The notes beneath the pieces are model-generated. The model made no database searches and had not been told where the DNA came from. It saw nothing but the letters and a program-made list of their open reading frames with translations. Shown here in pieces: positions 41,573 to 49,354 of a DNA stretch of 64,000 nucleotides. Each line of letters starts with the position of its first letter. The first letter of the stretch is position 1. The DNA is taken from the NCBI GenBank assembly GCA_035439445.1, contig DAORKG010000008.1, positions 1 to 64,000 on the forward strand, in the 5' to 3' direction. The DNA comes from UBA4416 sp035439445. Lineage in GTDB: Bacteria; Bacteroidota; Bacteroidia; B-17B0; Aurantibacillaceae. Made by a program: the position numbers and the translations under genes.

Positions 41573-42145
41573 ATGGATTTAAGATTTGATATTATAGAAA
41601 TATTAAAAGTTACAATGGTACTATTTGCGGTAATTGATGTGATTGGTTCAATCCCAGTTATTATTAGTTTGAAGCAGAAAACAGGAGGAATTCAAGCCTC
41701 AAAGGCCTCATTTGTTTCGTTGGGTATTATGATTATGTTTTTGTTTTTGGGTCAAACTATCCTGGATATTATAGGTATTTCAATAGGGGATTTTGCTATT
41801 GCCGGTTCTATTTTATTATTTATAGTAGCCTTTGAAATGATTTTAGGCGTTCAAATAGCTAAAGATGCCATGCCTGCCACCGCATCGGTTGTTCCTTTGG
41901 CATTTCCATTAATCGCAGGAACAGGAACTTTAACCACTCTTTTATCAATCAGAGCTGAGTATAATATCGTATCTATTATTACAGCCATCATTTTTAATGT
42001 CATTATTGTATACATTGTGCTCAGAAATTTAGATAAAATAGAGAGAGTATTAGGTAGCGGTGGTATTGCGATTATAAAAAAGGTATTCGGTATTATTCTT
42101 TTAGCTTTAGCAATTAAATTATTTAGAAAATATACTGGGTTGTAA
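41573..42145 (+). CDS. MarC-family integral membrane protein
   Basis: A 190-residue inner membrane protein of the MarC/UPF0056 family with six predicted helices. Family features are FAVIDVIGSIPVIISLKQK near the N-terminus, the FAIAGSILLFIVAFEMILG helix, and the VPLAFPLIAGTGTLTTLLS segment. The family was once linked to multiple antibiotic resistance, but that role was not upheld; its function is unknown. The truncated phosphatase gene starts 4 bases after its stop, so the two were probably one transcript before the phosphatase was broken. Confidence 0.9.
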   Translation: MDLRFDIIEILKVTMVLFAVIDVIGSIPVIISLKQKTGGIQASKASFVSLGIMIMFLFLGQTILDIIGISIGDFAIAGSILLFIVAFEMILGVQIAKDAMPATASVVPLAFPLIAGTGTLTTLLSIRAEYNIVSIITAIIFNVIIVYIVLRNLDKIERVLGSGGIAIIKKVFGIILLALAIKLFRKYTGL

Positions 42146-42149
42146 TTCT

Positions 42150-42311
42150 ATGAATATTCTTTTTGTTTGTAGAAAAAATCAATGGAAAAGTCCAACTGCG
42201 GAGGTTATTTTTAAAAACATAGATGGTATTTCTGCTAATTCAGCATACACAGGTTTTGAAATGCCTATGGTAACAGAGGAAGTGAAAGGTTCTCGACTTC
42301 GCTCGAACTGA
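42150..42311 (+). pseudogene. Truncated low-molecular-weight phosphatase-like gene, ended by a dispersed repeat
   Basis: A 53-codon frame starting MNILFVCRKNQWKSPTAEVI. This is the N-terminus of the small LMW protein-tyrosine-phosphatase-like family, which is usually about 105-110 residues. The P-loop should read C-X5-R-S; here it is C-RKNQW-K-S, so the catalytic Arg is Lys. Codons 46-53 and the stop TGA come from a dispersed repeat (42289-42313), so the repeat cut the gene. The 100 bases beyond, before the next repeats, may be remains of the lost half. It is likely non-functional. Confidence 0.7.
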
Positions 42312-42313
42312 CA
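42289..42313 (-). repeat. Dispersed 25-nt palindrome-like repeat (copy 2)
   Basis: The exact reverse complement of the copy at 61415-61439. The plus strand reads GTTCTCGACTTCGCTCGAAC and then TGACA. Its internal TCGA pair and GTTC/GAAC ends make it partly self-complementary. It supplies the stop codon of the truncated phosphatase gene. Confidence 0.85.
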
Positions 42314-42415
42314 AAATAAAATATTACTAAAAGCAGCAGAGCAAAATTAGGCAAGCGGGTTTTAAAAACAATTCACGAAAGCAAAAGTTTTAATAATTAA
42401 CAGTTCTTTTCATAA

Positions 42416-42465
42416 TGTCACTTCGAGTAGTTTTGCCTGTTGTATGCGAACTCCTATCGAGAAGT
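42416..42465 (+). repeat. REP-like element, copy A
   Basis: Begins TGTCACTTCGAGTAG (42416-42430) and ends TATCGAGAAGT (42455-42465), so the ends are imperfect inverted repeats around a unique centre. The same 15-base start occurs in copy C at 42555. Confidence 0.7.
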
Positions 42466-42492
42466 AGAAATTTATAAAACAAGATCGTGTCC

Positions 42493-42534
42493 GTTCTCGA
42501 TAAGGCTTTCGGACCTCAAGTCTCTCGAACTGAC
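42493..42534 (-). repeat. REP-like element, copy B (inverted)
   Basis: Read on the minus strand it starts GTCAGTTCGAGAG and ends TATCGAGAAC, the same end structure as copies A and C but with a different centre and opposite orientation. Confidence 0.6.
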
Positions 42535-42554
42535 TTTAAGTTTCCATCATGACT

Positions 42555-42605
42555 TGTCACTTCGAGTAGCATTTGTGGTTCCTTTGCAAATACGTATCGA
42601 GAATT
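42555..42605 (+). repeat. REP-like element, copy C
   Basis: Begins TGTCACTTCGAGTAG (42555-42569), identical to copy A, and ends TATCGAGAA (42595-42603). The centres of A and C differ, so the conserved parts are the ends. Confidence 0.7.
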
Positions 42606-42646
42606 GATGAGTTTGATAGTAACAAAACCTTACCTCAAGTAAAAAA

Positions 42647-44428
42647 CTATTGCGCCAACTTCTTCGCCTCGTTAATATCCATACGGGCGTCATCTTTAAA
42701 CGCCGCAACAAAACAATCTTTGTAACCCAATTCTTTTAATTTTAATTGGTGTTTGGTTGCTTCATCAAACGAAGTAAAATTACCTGATGTATATTTTACC
42801 ACAGCTCCGGCTTTATAAAACCAAACATCGGTTACGTTAGGGAACTTTGTTTTAGTGTCTACTTCTTTATCCATACCAGAAAATTGCACTCTAAACACAA
42901 TACCTGTTTTTGTAGTTTCTGTTTTTGGTTTCTCTACTTCTTTTACTTCTGCAACCGTGTTTGTTTTTACGGAAGCTGAGCTTGTCGAAGCTTCAATCTC
43001 TTTTATTTTTTTTGCAGCATAGGCATCTTTGTTATCCTTTAGGGCATTTGCTTTTTGGTATAAATCACTTGCCTCACTGTAATTCTTATTCTTAAAATTC
43101 ATATCAGCCATGGCAATCAGTTGCTTGTACTTATTTTCTGTTTTGGCAATTTCTGCCTGCTGTTGTTGTTTTACCAGAGCAATAGAATCGGCAATGGCTT
43201 TTTTCCTTACATCCTCTTTTGCTTTTTGTTCGGCTGCTGCTAATGCTTTGTCTTTTGCAGCTTTTATTTCTGCTGCTTTCACATTTGCTATCGAATCGGC
43301 AATGACTTTTTTACGAGCATCCTCTTTTGCTTTTTGTTCGGCAGCTGCATTGGTTTTTTCGGCAGCTTCGCTTATCTCTTTATCATCAGCTTTAGCCTCA
43401 TCATCTTTTTTAGTACCTACCTCTGTTGCTTCATCTTTGTCATCCTCCTCTTTATCTTCCGAACTAGTTTTCGAAATCGTGTAGGTTTCTTTGGCTAAAG
43501 GCACTTGATTTTCTATTTCATCGTCATAGTTTTTCTTAATCCCCTCTTGTTCATCTTTATATTTCCTAAATGCTCTAAACAAACATGCTGCTAAATAACT
43601 TTGCCCTTTTTCAGAGCCTAAAAATTTTTCTTCTTGTGGGTTGGTTAAGTAACCTATCTCTGTTAACACACTTGGCATCGATGTACGCCACAATACCCAA
43701 ATACTTTGGCGATGCACTCCTTTATCTACCCTACCCGCTTTGTTTAAATATTGGTCCTGAATCTTAAGCGCCAAACTCGCACTTTGTATTACATAGCTTG
43801 ATGTGTAATTACTCATAATAATGTAACTCTCTTCGCTATTAGGGTCAAATCCCTGATACTTGGTTTCGTAATTGTCTTCCAATAACATGGCTGAGTTTTC
43901 TCGTTGTGCCACTTTCATCTTTCCTTCTTCATTTTTCAACCCCATCACATAAGTTTCTGAGCCATAAGGTTCTGGATTGGTGGTTTCTACCACTACTATT
44001 TTTCCGCGCGAGTTTTTAAATGTTTTTGGGCGCATTTTGCCGGTTTTCTTATCCTTAACCATCACGGGCTTTCCAGCAGCATTGCAATGAATGGAAATAA
44101 ATAAATCGGCATTATTATCGTTGGCAATTTTGGCTCTATCCTCCAACTCCACAAATACATCAGTTTTTCTGGTAAAAATCACTTTCACATCTTTCATGTG
44201 ATCCTCGATCAGTTTCCCAAATTTTAAGGCTACAGCTAAGGCAACTTCCTTTTCTTTACAGCTAACTCCGTTACAGCCTGGATCTTTACCGCCATGCCCC
44301 GGGTCAATCACAATTACTTTTACCTTTCGCTTAGGATCGTCTTTAGGCGTGTAAAAAGAACAAAAAACGGAAACTACAAGAGCTTGTAAAAGCACTAATC
44401 CAATAAAAATATTAAGTTTTTTTATCAT
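42647..44428 (-). CDS. N-acetylmuramoyl-L-alanine amidase with coiled linker and SPOR-like C-terminus
   Basis: A 593-residue cell-wall hydrolase with an N-terminal signal/anchor (about 5-22). Amidase_3 domain (about 35-290): zinc and catalytic residues in VIVIDPGHGGKDPG, FISIHCNAAG and LTEIGYLTNPQEE. This enzyme cuts the bond between MurNAc and the stem peptide. Residues about 300-490 are a Lys/Ala/Asp/Glu-rich helical linker with two near-copies of the phrase KADSIA/AEQKAKEDxRKK. The last 80 residues (VFRVQFSGMDKEVDTKTKFP to FDEATKHQLKLKELGYKDCF) resemble a SPOR domain, which binds denuded glycan at division sites. A repeat-like DNA stretch at 42971-42994 is translated in the linker. It diverges from lptD. 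Confidence 0.9.
   Translation of the reverse strand: MIKKLNIFIGLVLLQALVVSVFCSFYTPKDDPKRKVKVIVIDPGHGGKDPGCNGVSCKEKEVALAVALKFGKLIEDHMKDVKVIFTRKTDVFVELEDRAKIANDNNADLFISIHCNAAGKPVMVKDKKTGKMRPKTFKNSRGKIVVVETTNPEPYGSETYVMGLKNEEGKMKVAQRENSAMLLEDNYETKYQGFDPNSEESYIIMSNYTSSYVIQSASLALKIQDQYLNKAGRVDKGVHRQSIWVLWRTSMPSVLTEIGYLTNPQEEKFLGSEKGQSYLAACLFRAFRKYKDEQEGIKKNYDDEIENQVPLAKETYTISKTSSEDKEEDDKDEATEVGTKKDDEAKADDKEISEAAEKTNAAAEQKAKEDARKKVIADSIANVKAAEIKAAKDKALAAAEQKAKEDVRKKAIADSIALVKQQQQAEIAKTENKYKQLIAMADMNFKNKNYSEASDLYQKANALKDNKDAYAAKKIKEIEASTSSASVKTNTVAEVKEVEKPKTETTKTGIVFRVQFSGMDKEVDTKTKFPNVTDVWFYKAGAVVKYTSGNFTSFDEATKHQLKLKELGYKDCFVAAFKDDARMDINEAKKLAQ
42971..42994 (-). repeat. Dispersed-repeat-like sequence inside the amidase gene
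   Basis: The plus strand reads GGAAGCTGAGCTTGTCGAAG and then CTTC, with self-complementary GAAGC/GCTTC ends. The core CTGAGCTTGTCGAAG resembles the intergenic GAGCG..TCGA repeats of this window. On the coding strand it is read as ASTSSAS, within a low-complexity linker. Confidence 0.5.
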
Positions 44429-44469
44429 CTTATCTGCAAAAAATAACTACCAATTACACGAGTAATTGT

Positions 44470-44477
44470 TAGCTTTG
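44470..44477 (+). promoter_or_regulatory. Putative -7 element for lptD
   Basis: TAGCTTTG matches TAnnTTTG. It would place the transcript start near 44484, so the true start codon of lptD must lie between 44497 (first codon after an in-frame stop) and 44548. The -33 box is not clear. Confidence 0.4.
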
Positions 44478-44547
44478 TAAGTTTAGGTAAATTTAGTTCC
44501 GACTCGTTATCAATACTGTTAAACATATCTTTTTTTTACTCTTATTA

Positions 44548-47106
44548 ATGTTAATAAGTACCGGTAGTGTTTGGGCTCAGGGAGATCTAAAACAAAAGCC
44601 TATTCCGGTTAATTCACCTACATCCTCGGTTACACCTTTGGCGGGAGATACCATCAAAAAAGTAACCGTTGACTCTTTAAACACCGAAGAAGAAGTAGAA
44701 CCCCTTGAGCACCGTATTGTATATAACGCCCGCGACTCTATTAGATACGAAACCAAGGGAAATAAAATCTATTTATTTGGGGATGGTTTTGTGGAGTATG
44801 AAGATATGAACCTGAAATCTGAATTTATTGAGATTGATAACGAGAAAAATACCATTACTGCTTATGGCAAAACCGATAGTTTGGGTAATAACCTGGGAAC
44901 CCCGGTTTTTAAAGACGGACAGCAGGAAATTGTGTGTCGGAAAATGATTTATAACCTCAAAACCAAAAAGGGGAAAATTTACGACATTATGACCAAAGAA
45001 GGTGATCTGGTTTTAAAAGGCGCCGAGGTTAAGAAAGATAGCAATGATGTGGTTTACATGAAAAACTTACAGTGTATACCTTGCGAGTTTGAAGATTCCA
45101 GAACTATTTTTAAAGCTAAGAAAGCTAAAATAATCCCCAACGATAAAATTGTAACCGGCCCAATGTACCTCGAAATTGGAGGTGTGCCTACTCCATTAGG
45201 TTTACCATTTGGTTTTTTTCCAAACACAAAAAAAAGACATTCGGGGATTTTAATTCCGTTTTACGGAAACAGCGACGCCTTAGGTTTTTACCTAAAAGAT
45301 GGTGGTTTTTACTGGGGCATAAACGACCAAACCGACATGACCATCAGAGGCGATATTTATAGTAACGGCAGCTGGGGTTTAAGAACCTTAAATAATTACA
45401 ACGTTAATTATAAATATAGTGGTTATTTATCATTGGGCTACTCCGAATTTAGAAATGGAGAAATTGAGGTACCAAGTTCTTACTCCAAACAAAAAGATAT
45501 TGCCATTAACTGGCGACACTCGCAAGATCAAAAAAATAATCCTACCATTCGTTTTAGCAGCGATGTAAACATCCGAACCTCCAAATACAACAAATACAAT
45601 GCTCAAAACACAGGACAGTATTTATCCAATACTTTCCAATCAAACATCAATTTTTCAAAAACATTTAAGATAGGAACCTTAGGTATCAATGCCCGCCACG
45701 ACCAAAATACACAAACCAAAAAAATGAACATCTCCTTTCCGGAGTTAACGTTTAACGTAAACCGTTTTTATCCGTTTAAAAACGAAAACCGTGTAAAACA
45801 AAATCCAATTGATAAAATAGGTATTAGTTATTTATTGGAAGCAAGAAACACATTAACCGGAGCTGATACGTCTATTTTTAAAGGAAATATTGGCGATAGC
45901 TTAAAATACGGTTTCAGACATTCTGTTCCTATCTCTACAAACATTACCTTATTAAAATATTTCACATTAACACCAGCCTTAAATTTAAGTGCAGTGATGT
46001 ACACCAAAACAACCTTAAAAGAATTAAATGCAGACTCCAATAGAGTGTATACTTCCTACAACAGAAATTTTAAAACAGGTTATGATGCAAACTTTAATAC
46101 AGCCTTAACAACAAAGTTGTTTATGGACTATATGTTTAAAAGTAAACGTATTAAGCAAATCAGGCATTTATTAATTCCAAGCCTAGCCTACACCTACCGA
46201 CCTGATTTTGGTGAAGAACAATACGGTTTTTGGAAAGATGTGATAAGTGATACCACAAACAAAATCAAAACCAAATATTCTATTTTCGAAAATACATTAT
46301 TTGGAGGTCCGGCCCAAGGCACTCAAAATAGTTTAAGTGTTAATTTAAATAACAATTTAGAGGCAAAGATACGTCACAAAACAGATACCGGTTTTGTTTA
46401 TAATAAAGTTACTTTATTACAAAACCTGAGCGTGAACGGTAACTACAATTTTGCAGCAGATAGCTTTAAAATGAGTAACATATCGATAACCGGCAGGACC
46501 AAAATATGGAAATATTTTGATTTGGTGTTTGGCTCAACCTTCGACCCTTACTACACAACCGTATTAACCAATACATTAAGCAACACAGAATATTCATACA
46601 GAACAAGCAGATTTTTGATAAATGAAAATGGCAGAGTTATGGATTTCAAATCAGGAAACATTGCCATTAATGCATCATTTAGTTCGAACTCTGTACAATC
46701 TAAAGCCAGAAAACCTGACTTGACAAACGGAGACGAAAGAGGCGCTGCTCCCACAAGCACTGCACAGGCTCAGGAAAGACTTCCGTGGAATTTAAACATT
46801 TACTACAATGTTAATTACACAAAAGTGCTTGAAAAAGTAAAGGATATACAAACGCTTAACTTCAGCGGTGATATTGGTATTACTAAATTTTGGAAAATTG
46901 GGGTTACAAGTGGTTATGATTTTACAAACCGAAATTTAAGCTATACAAGTATTAATGTGTACAGAGATTTAAAATGTTGGGAAGCTCGAATAGACTGGGT
47001 GCCTTTTGGATTTAGAAAGAGTTACAGTTTAACCATTAATTTAAAAACCAGCATGCTAAGCGATGTGAAAATTCCGCGTCAAAGACAGTGGTATGATAAT
47101 TTCTAG
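44548..47106 (+). CDS. lptD: LPS-assembly protein LptD-like
   Basis: An 852-residue outer membrane protein (from the ATG at 44548) with an OstA/LptA-like N-terminal domain (about 60-200: NKIYLFGDGFVEYEDMNLKS, AKIIPNDKIVTGPMYLEIGG) and a large beta barrel (200-852) ending near PRQRQWYDNF. LptD inserts lipopolysaccharide into the outer leaflet. The ATG gives only MLISTGSVWAQ before the mature part, too short for a signal peptide. Upstream in frame lie the codons VKHIFFLLLL, which complete a good signal peptide, but there is no ATG, GTG or TTG there. The stop overlaps that of the convergent gene at 47103 by four bases (CTAG). Confidence 0.87.
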   Translation: MLISTGSVWAQGDLKQKPIPVNSPTSSVTPLAGDTIKKVTVDSLNTEEEVEPLEHRIVYNARDSIRYETKGNKIYLFGDGFVEYEDMNLKSEFIEIDNEKNTITAYGKTDSLGNNLGTPVFKDGQQEIVCRKMIYNLKTKKGKIYDIMTKEGDLVLKGAEVKKDSNDVVYMKNLQCIPCEFEDSRTIFKAKKAKIIPNDKIVTGPMYLEIGGVPTPLGLPFGFFPNTKKRHSGILIPFYGNSDALGFYLKDGGFYWGINDQTDMTIRGDIYSNGSWGLRTLNNYNVNYKYSGYLSLGYSEFRNGEIEVPSSYSKQKDIAINWRHSQDQKNNPTIRFSSDVNIRTSKYNKYNAQNTGQYLSNTFQSNINFSKTFKIGTLGINARHDQNTQTKKMNISFPELTFNVNRFYPFKNENRVKQNPIDKIGISYLLEARNTLTGADTSIFKGNIGDSLKYGFRHSVPISTNITLLKYFTLTPALNLSAVMYTKTTLKELNADSNRVYTSYNRNFKTGYDANFNTALTTKLFMDYMFKSKRIKQIRHLLIPSLAYTYRPDFGEEQYGFWKDVISDTTNKIKTKYSIFENTLFGGPAQGTQNSLSVNLNNNLEAKIRHKTDTGFVYNKVTLLQNLSVNGNYNFAADSFKMSNISITGRTKIWKYFDLVFGSTFDPYYTTVLTNTLSNTEYSYRTSRFLINENGRVMDFKSGNIAINASFSSNSVQSKARKPDLTNGDERGAAPTSTAQAQERLPWNLNIYYNVNYTKVLEKVKDIQTLNFSGDIGITKFWKIGVTSGYDFTNRNLSYTSINVYRDLKCWEARIDWVPFGFRKSYSLTINLKTSMLSDVKIPRQRQWYDNF

Positions 47107-47663
47107 TTTAGCTTAATGCTATGTATTTCTCTTAATTGCTTTTTTAAAATCTGATATAACTCCGGTGCTTTTTGTGTGCCAATACGATACGTAAAACCAC
47201 TACTGTCTTTCAATTCTACAAACTCATTGCCACTGGTAAAAAAACGAATCACACCTTTACTGTGTAAATTATAAACTGCTCTTCTGAAAATGTGTTTTTT
47301 GTAACGGCTCTTTCTGATATGAGTTATAGTATCTAAGTTAATTTTAACTCTGCGGGCTGTCCAAAAACCATCAATGATAATATATTTTGAATACACCTGT
47401 GTGTGCGTATGCAAAATGTAAGTTAGCATCGCCGAAAACATCATGATTAGTAAACCCAGTAAGAAAAATATTTTACCTGAATTGGGAATATCAACCGCAG
47501 GATAAGAACCAATTCTGAAAATAGCAATCTGCACAGGCTTGGGATTTTCACTCCAATAGTAACCTACAAAACAAAACAGAGCAATAATGGTTCGCCAAAT
47601 AATACTCAAGCGGTTATGCCCCATGTATTGTTTTTCTTCAAATATGCGTTTATCAGTGTGCAT
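47103..47663 (-). CDS. Membrane protein with PH-like domain
   Basis: A 186-residue protein with two membrane helices (about 24-44 and 66-88), then a soluble C-terminal domain of about 90 residues (YSKYIIIDGFWTARRVKINL, HSKGVIRFFTSGNEFVELKD) that resembles bacterial PH domains. Bacterial PH proteins are poorly understood and act in stress or membrane organisation. A -7-like element (minus strand, TAAATTTG, 47679-47686) lies 16 bases upstream of the ATG. A second ATG at residue 14 (MGHNRLSII) is possible. Its end overlaps the lptD stop. Confidence 0.6.
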   Translation of the reverse strand: MHTDKRIFEEKQYMGHNRLSIIWRTIIALFCFVGYYWSENPKPVQIAIFRIGSYPAVDIPNSGKIFFLLGLLIMMFSAMLTYILHTHTQVYSKYIIIDGFWTARRVKINLDTITHIRKSRYKKHIFRRAVYNLHSKGVIRFFTSGNEFVELKDSSGFTYRIGTQKAPELYQILKKQLREIHSIKLN

Positions 47664-47678
47664 GAATAAATCTTATAT

Positions 47679-47686
47679 CAAATTTA
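47679..47686 (-). promoter_or_regulatory. Putative -7 element for the PH-like protein gene
   Basis: On the minus strand TAAATTTG, a match to TAnnTTTG, 16 bases upstream of the ATG at 47663. No -33 box is clear. Confidence 0.35.
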
Positions 47687-47703
47687 CAAAAAAACTCATT
47701 CAC

Positions 47704-48294
47704 TTATGCAGTCTTGTTTTGCATCATCACAAACAACTCCCTGCCCTCTCTGGGTTTAATAGAATTGTAGCAAGGTTCCATCTTTTTAATTTCCAATTTA
47801 TCGAAAAATAGTTTTTGATATTCTCCAGTATTTCCACCAAACGGAGGATGATTATCATTTAAAGGGTCATTAAACAATAAGCCTACCAACTTACCATTTG
47901 GTGCCAACAATTCTTTCATGTGCTGCACATATTTTTCTCGTAAATTAGGATTGATGGCACAAAAAAATGTTTGCTCAATTATCAAATCATATTGACCTTG
48001 ATGCTTAAAAAAATCCTGCTGAATTAATTGTTTATCCGGGAAATCAGGTAATCGCTTTTTTATATTTTGCAAGGGCGCTTCTGCAAAGTCCAGTACATAT
48101 ACATTTTTAAATCCCAAATTAAATAATAATTCAGCCTCATACGCATTTCCTGCTCCTGGTATCAAAATCATTAAATCTTTATTATCTAATTGTTCAATAT
48201 AATGCTTTAATGGAGTGGAGGCTTCTCCTAAATCCCATCCAAAATCATTGTTTTGATATCTATTGTTCCAGTATGTATCAGATAAATTTTCCAT
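47704..48294 (-). CDS. TPMT-family SAM-dependent methyltransferase
   Basis: A 196-residue class I methyltransferase of the thiopurine methyltransferase type. It begins DTYWNNRYQNNDFGWDLGEA, which is diagnostic of the TPMT family, then LIPGAGNAYEAELLFNLGF (SAM-binding loop), VLDFAEAPLQNIKKRL, QQDFFKHQGQYDLIIEQTFF and LVGLLFNDPLNDNHPPFGGN. TPMT-type enzymes methylate sulfur, selenium or tellurium compounds; the bacterial substrate here is unknown. It diverges from the ubiA-like gene with only 55 bases between the starts. Confidence 0.88.
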   Translation of the reverse strand: MENLSDTYWNNRYQNNDFGWDLGEASTPLKHYIEQLDNKDLMILIPGAGNAYEAELLFNLGFKNVYVLDFAEAPLQNIKKRLPDFPDKQLIQQDFFKHQGQYDLIIEQTFFCAINPNLREKYVQHMKELLAPNGKLVGLLFNDPLNDNHPPFGGNTGEYQKLFFDKLEIKKMEPCYNSIKPREGRELFVMMQNKTA

Positions 48295-48349
48295 AAATTA
48301 TTTTTTTATAAAATTAAGATTTAATTAGTAACTTTCTATCATAATAGTC

Positions 48350-49300
48350 ATGCTCAAAAACCCCATCATAGCTTTTTTTAAATTGATTCGAATAGAGAAT
48401 CTGTTTATTATTGCCGTTACACAATGGTGTATCAAGTATTTGGTGTTTGCTCCTATTAATGAATATTCAAACTTCACTCCGAGTTTATTTATCATTTCAT
48501 TATTAAGTACCCTATTAATTGCGGCAGCAGGATATATTATTAATGATTACTTTGACGTGAAAACTGATAAAATAAATCGCCCGGAAACAGTTGTCATTGA
48601 TGTTATCATAAAACGACGCTGGGCAATGATATTGCATATTGTATTTAATGGAATTGGTTTAATACTTGGCTTTTATTTAGCCTTAAAATGTCATAGTTTA
48701 AAATTACTATTGTTTCAAATTCTAAGTATTTTGTTGCTTTGGTTTTATTCAACACACTTTAAAAAACAGTTGTTGGTAGGTAATATTGTTGTATCTGTTC
48801 TTACGGCAAGCATACCATTAATGCCAATGGTATATGATTATTATTTAATTGGAGGCCTAGGTCCTTTTACAACTTTATTGATTGGCGACTTTCTGAAAAC
48901 ATTGGTGACAATTGTTATTGGTTACAGTGCTTTTGCATTCTTAACATCATTTGCGCGTGAAGTCATAAAAGATATGGAAGATTACAAAGGCGATATACAA
49001 ACCGGATGTAAAACCATGCCTATTGTATGGGGTATTATTACCAGTAAAGTAGTTACATTTTTTGTGATGGTAATAACTATTGGATTATTACTATTTGCTG
49101 CTTTTAAATTTTATAAGTATCAACAAATGATAGCTGTTTATTACATTGTAGGATTAGTGATTATTCCACTATGTATTTTATTAATACAAACCCTAAGAGC
49201 GCAGAGTAGTAAGGATTTTAAAATGGCAAGCTTATTGCTTAAATTTACCATGTTGTTTGGAATAGCATTCACTTTTATTATCAAACATTTGTACCAATAA
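48350..49300 (+). CDS. UbiA-family prenyltransferase
   Basis: A 316-residue integral membrane prenyltransferase with about eight or nine helices. The two Asp-rich motifs are IINDYFDVKTDKINRPE (63-79) and VIKDMEDYKGD (about 205-215), which bind the prenyl diphosphate through Mg2+. In Bacteroidota a UbiA protein next to maf is commonly annotated as geranylgeranylglycerol-phosphate geranylgeranyltransferase, but menaquinone synthesis enzymes share the motifs. I therefore do not fix the acceptor. It is followed by maf after 54 bases, a frequent arrangement. Confidence 0.88.
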   Translation: MLKNPIIAFFKLIRIENLFIIAVTQWCIKYLVFAPINEYSNFTPSLFIISLLSTLLIAAAGYIINDYFDVKTDKINRPETVVIDVIIKRRWAMILHIVFNGIGLILGFYLALKCHSLKLLLFQILSILLLWFYSTHFKKQLLVGNIVVSVLTASIPLMPMVYDYYLIGGLGPFTTLLIGDFLKTLVTIVIGYSAFAFLTSFAREVIKDMEDYKGDIQTGCKTMPIVWGIITSKVVTFFVMVITIGLLLFAAFKFYKYQQMIAVYYIVGLVIIPLCILLIQTLRAQSSKDFKMASLLLKFTMLFGIAFTFIIKHLYQ

Positions 49301-49354
49301 TGTGTTTCTTATTTCAATTACAAAATTATACCATAAGATTATTAAAACCGATTT

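Larger units (their letters stand above)
42312..42646. other. Repeat-rich intergenic region
   Basis: About 335 bases between the broken phosphatase gene and the end of the amidase gene. It holds three further repeat elements (42416-42465, 42493-42534 and 42555-42605) in alternating orientation, and between 42314 and 42415 a remnant that may belong to the phosphatase. There is no long open frame, no RNA gene I recognise and no clear terminator. Confidence 0.6.

Noticed and set aside
43110..43484. A 124-codon frame opposite the amidase gene, rich in Ala, Ser and Phe
   Set aside because: It mirrors the Lys/Ala/Glu-rich linker of the amidase; compositional bias keeps the opposite frame open. It has no start context or domain.
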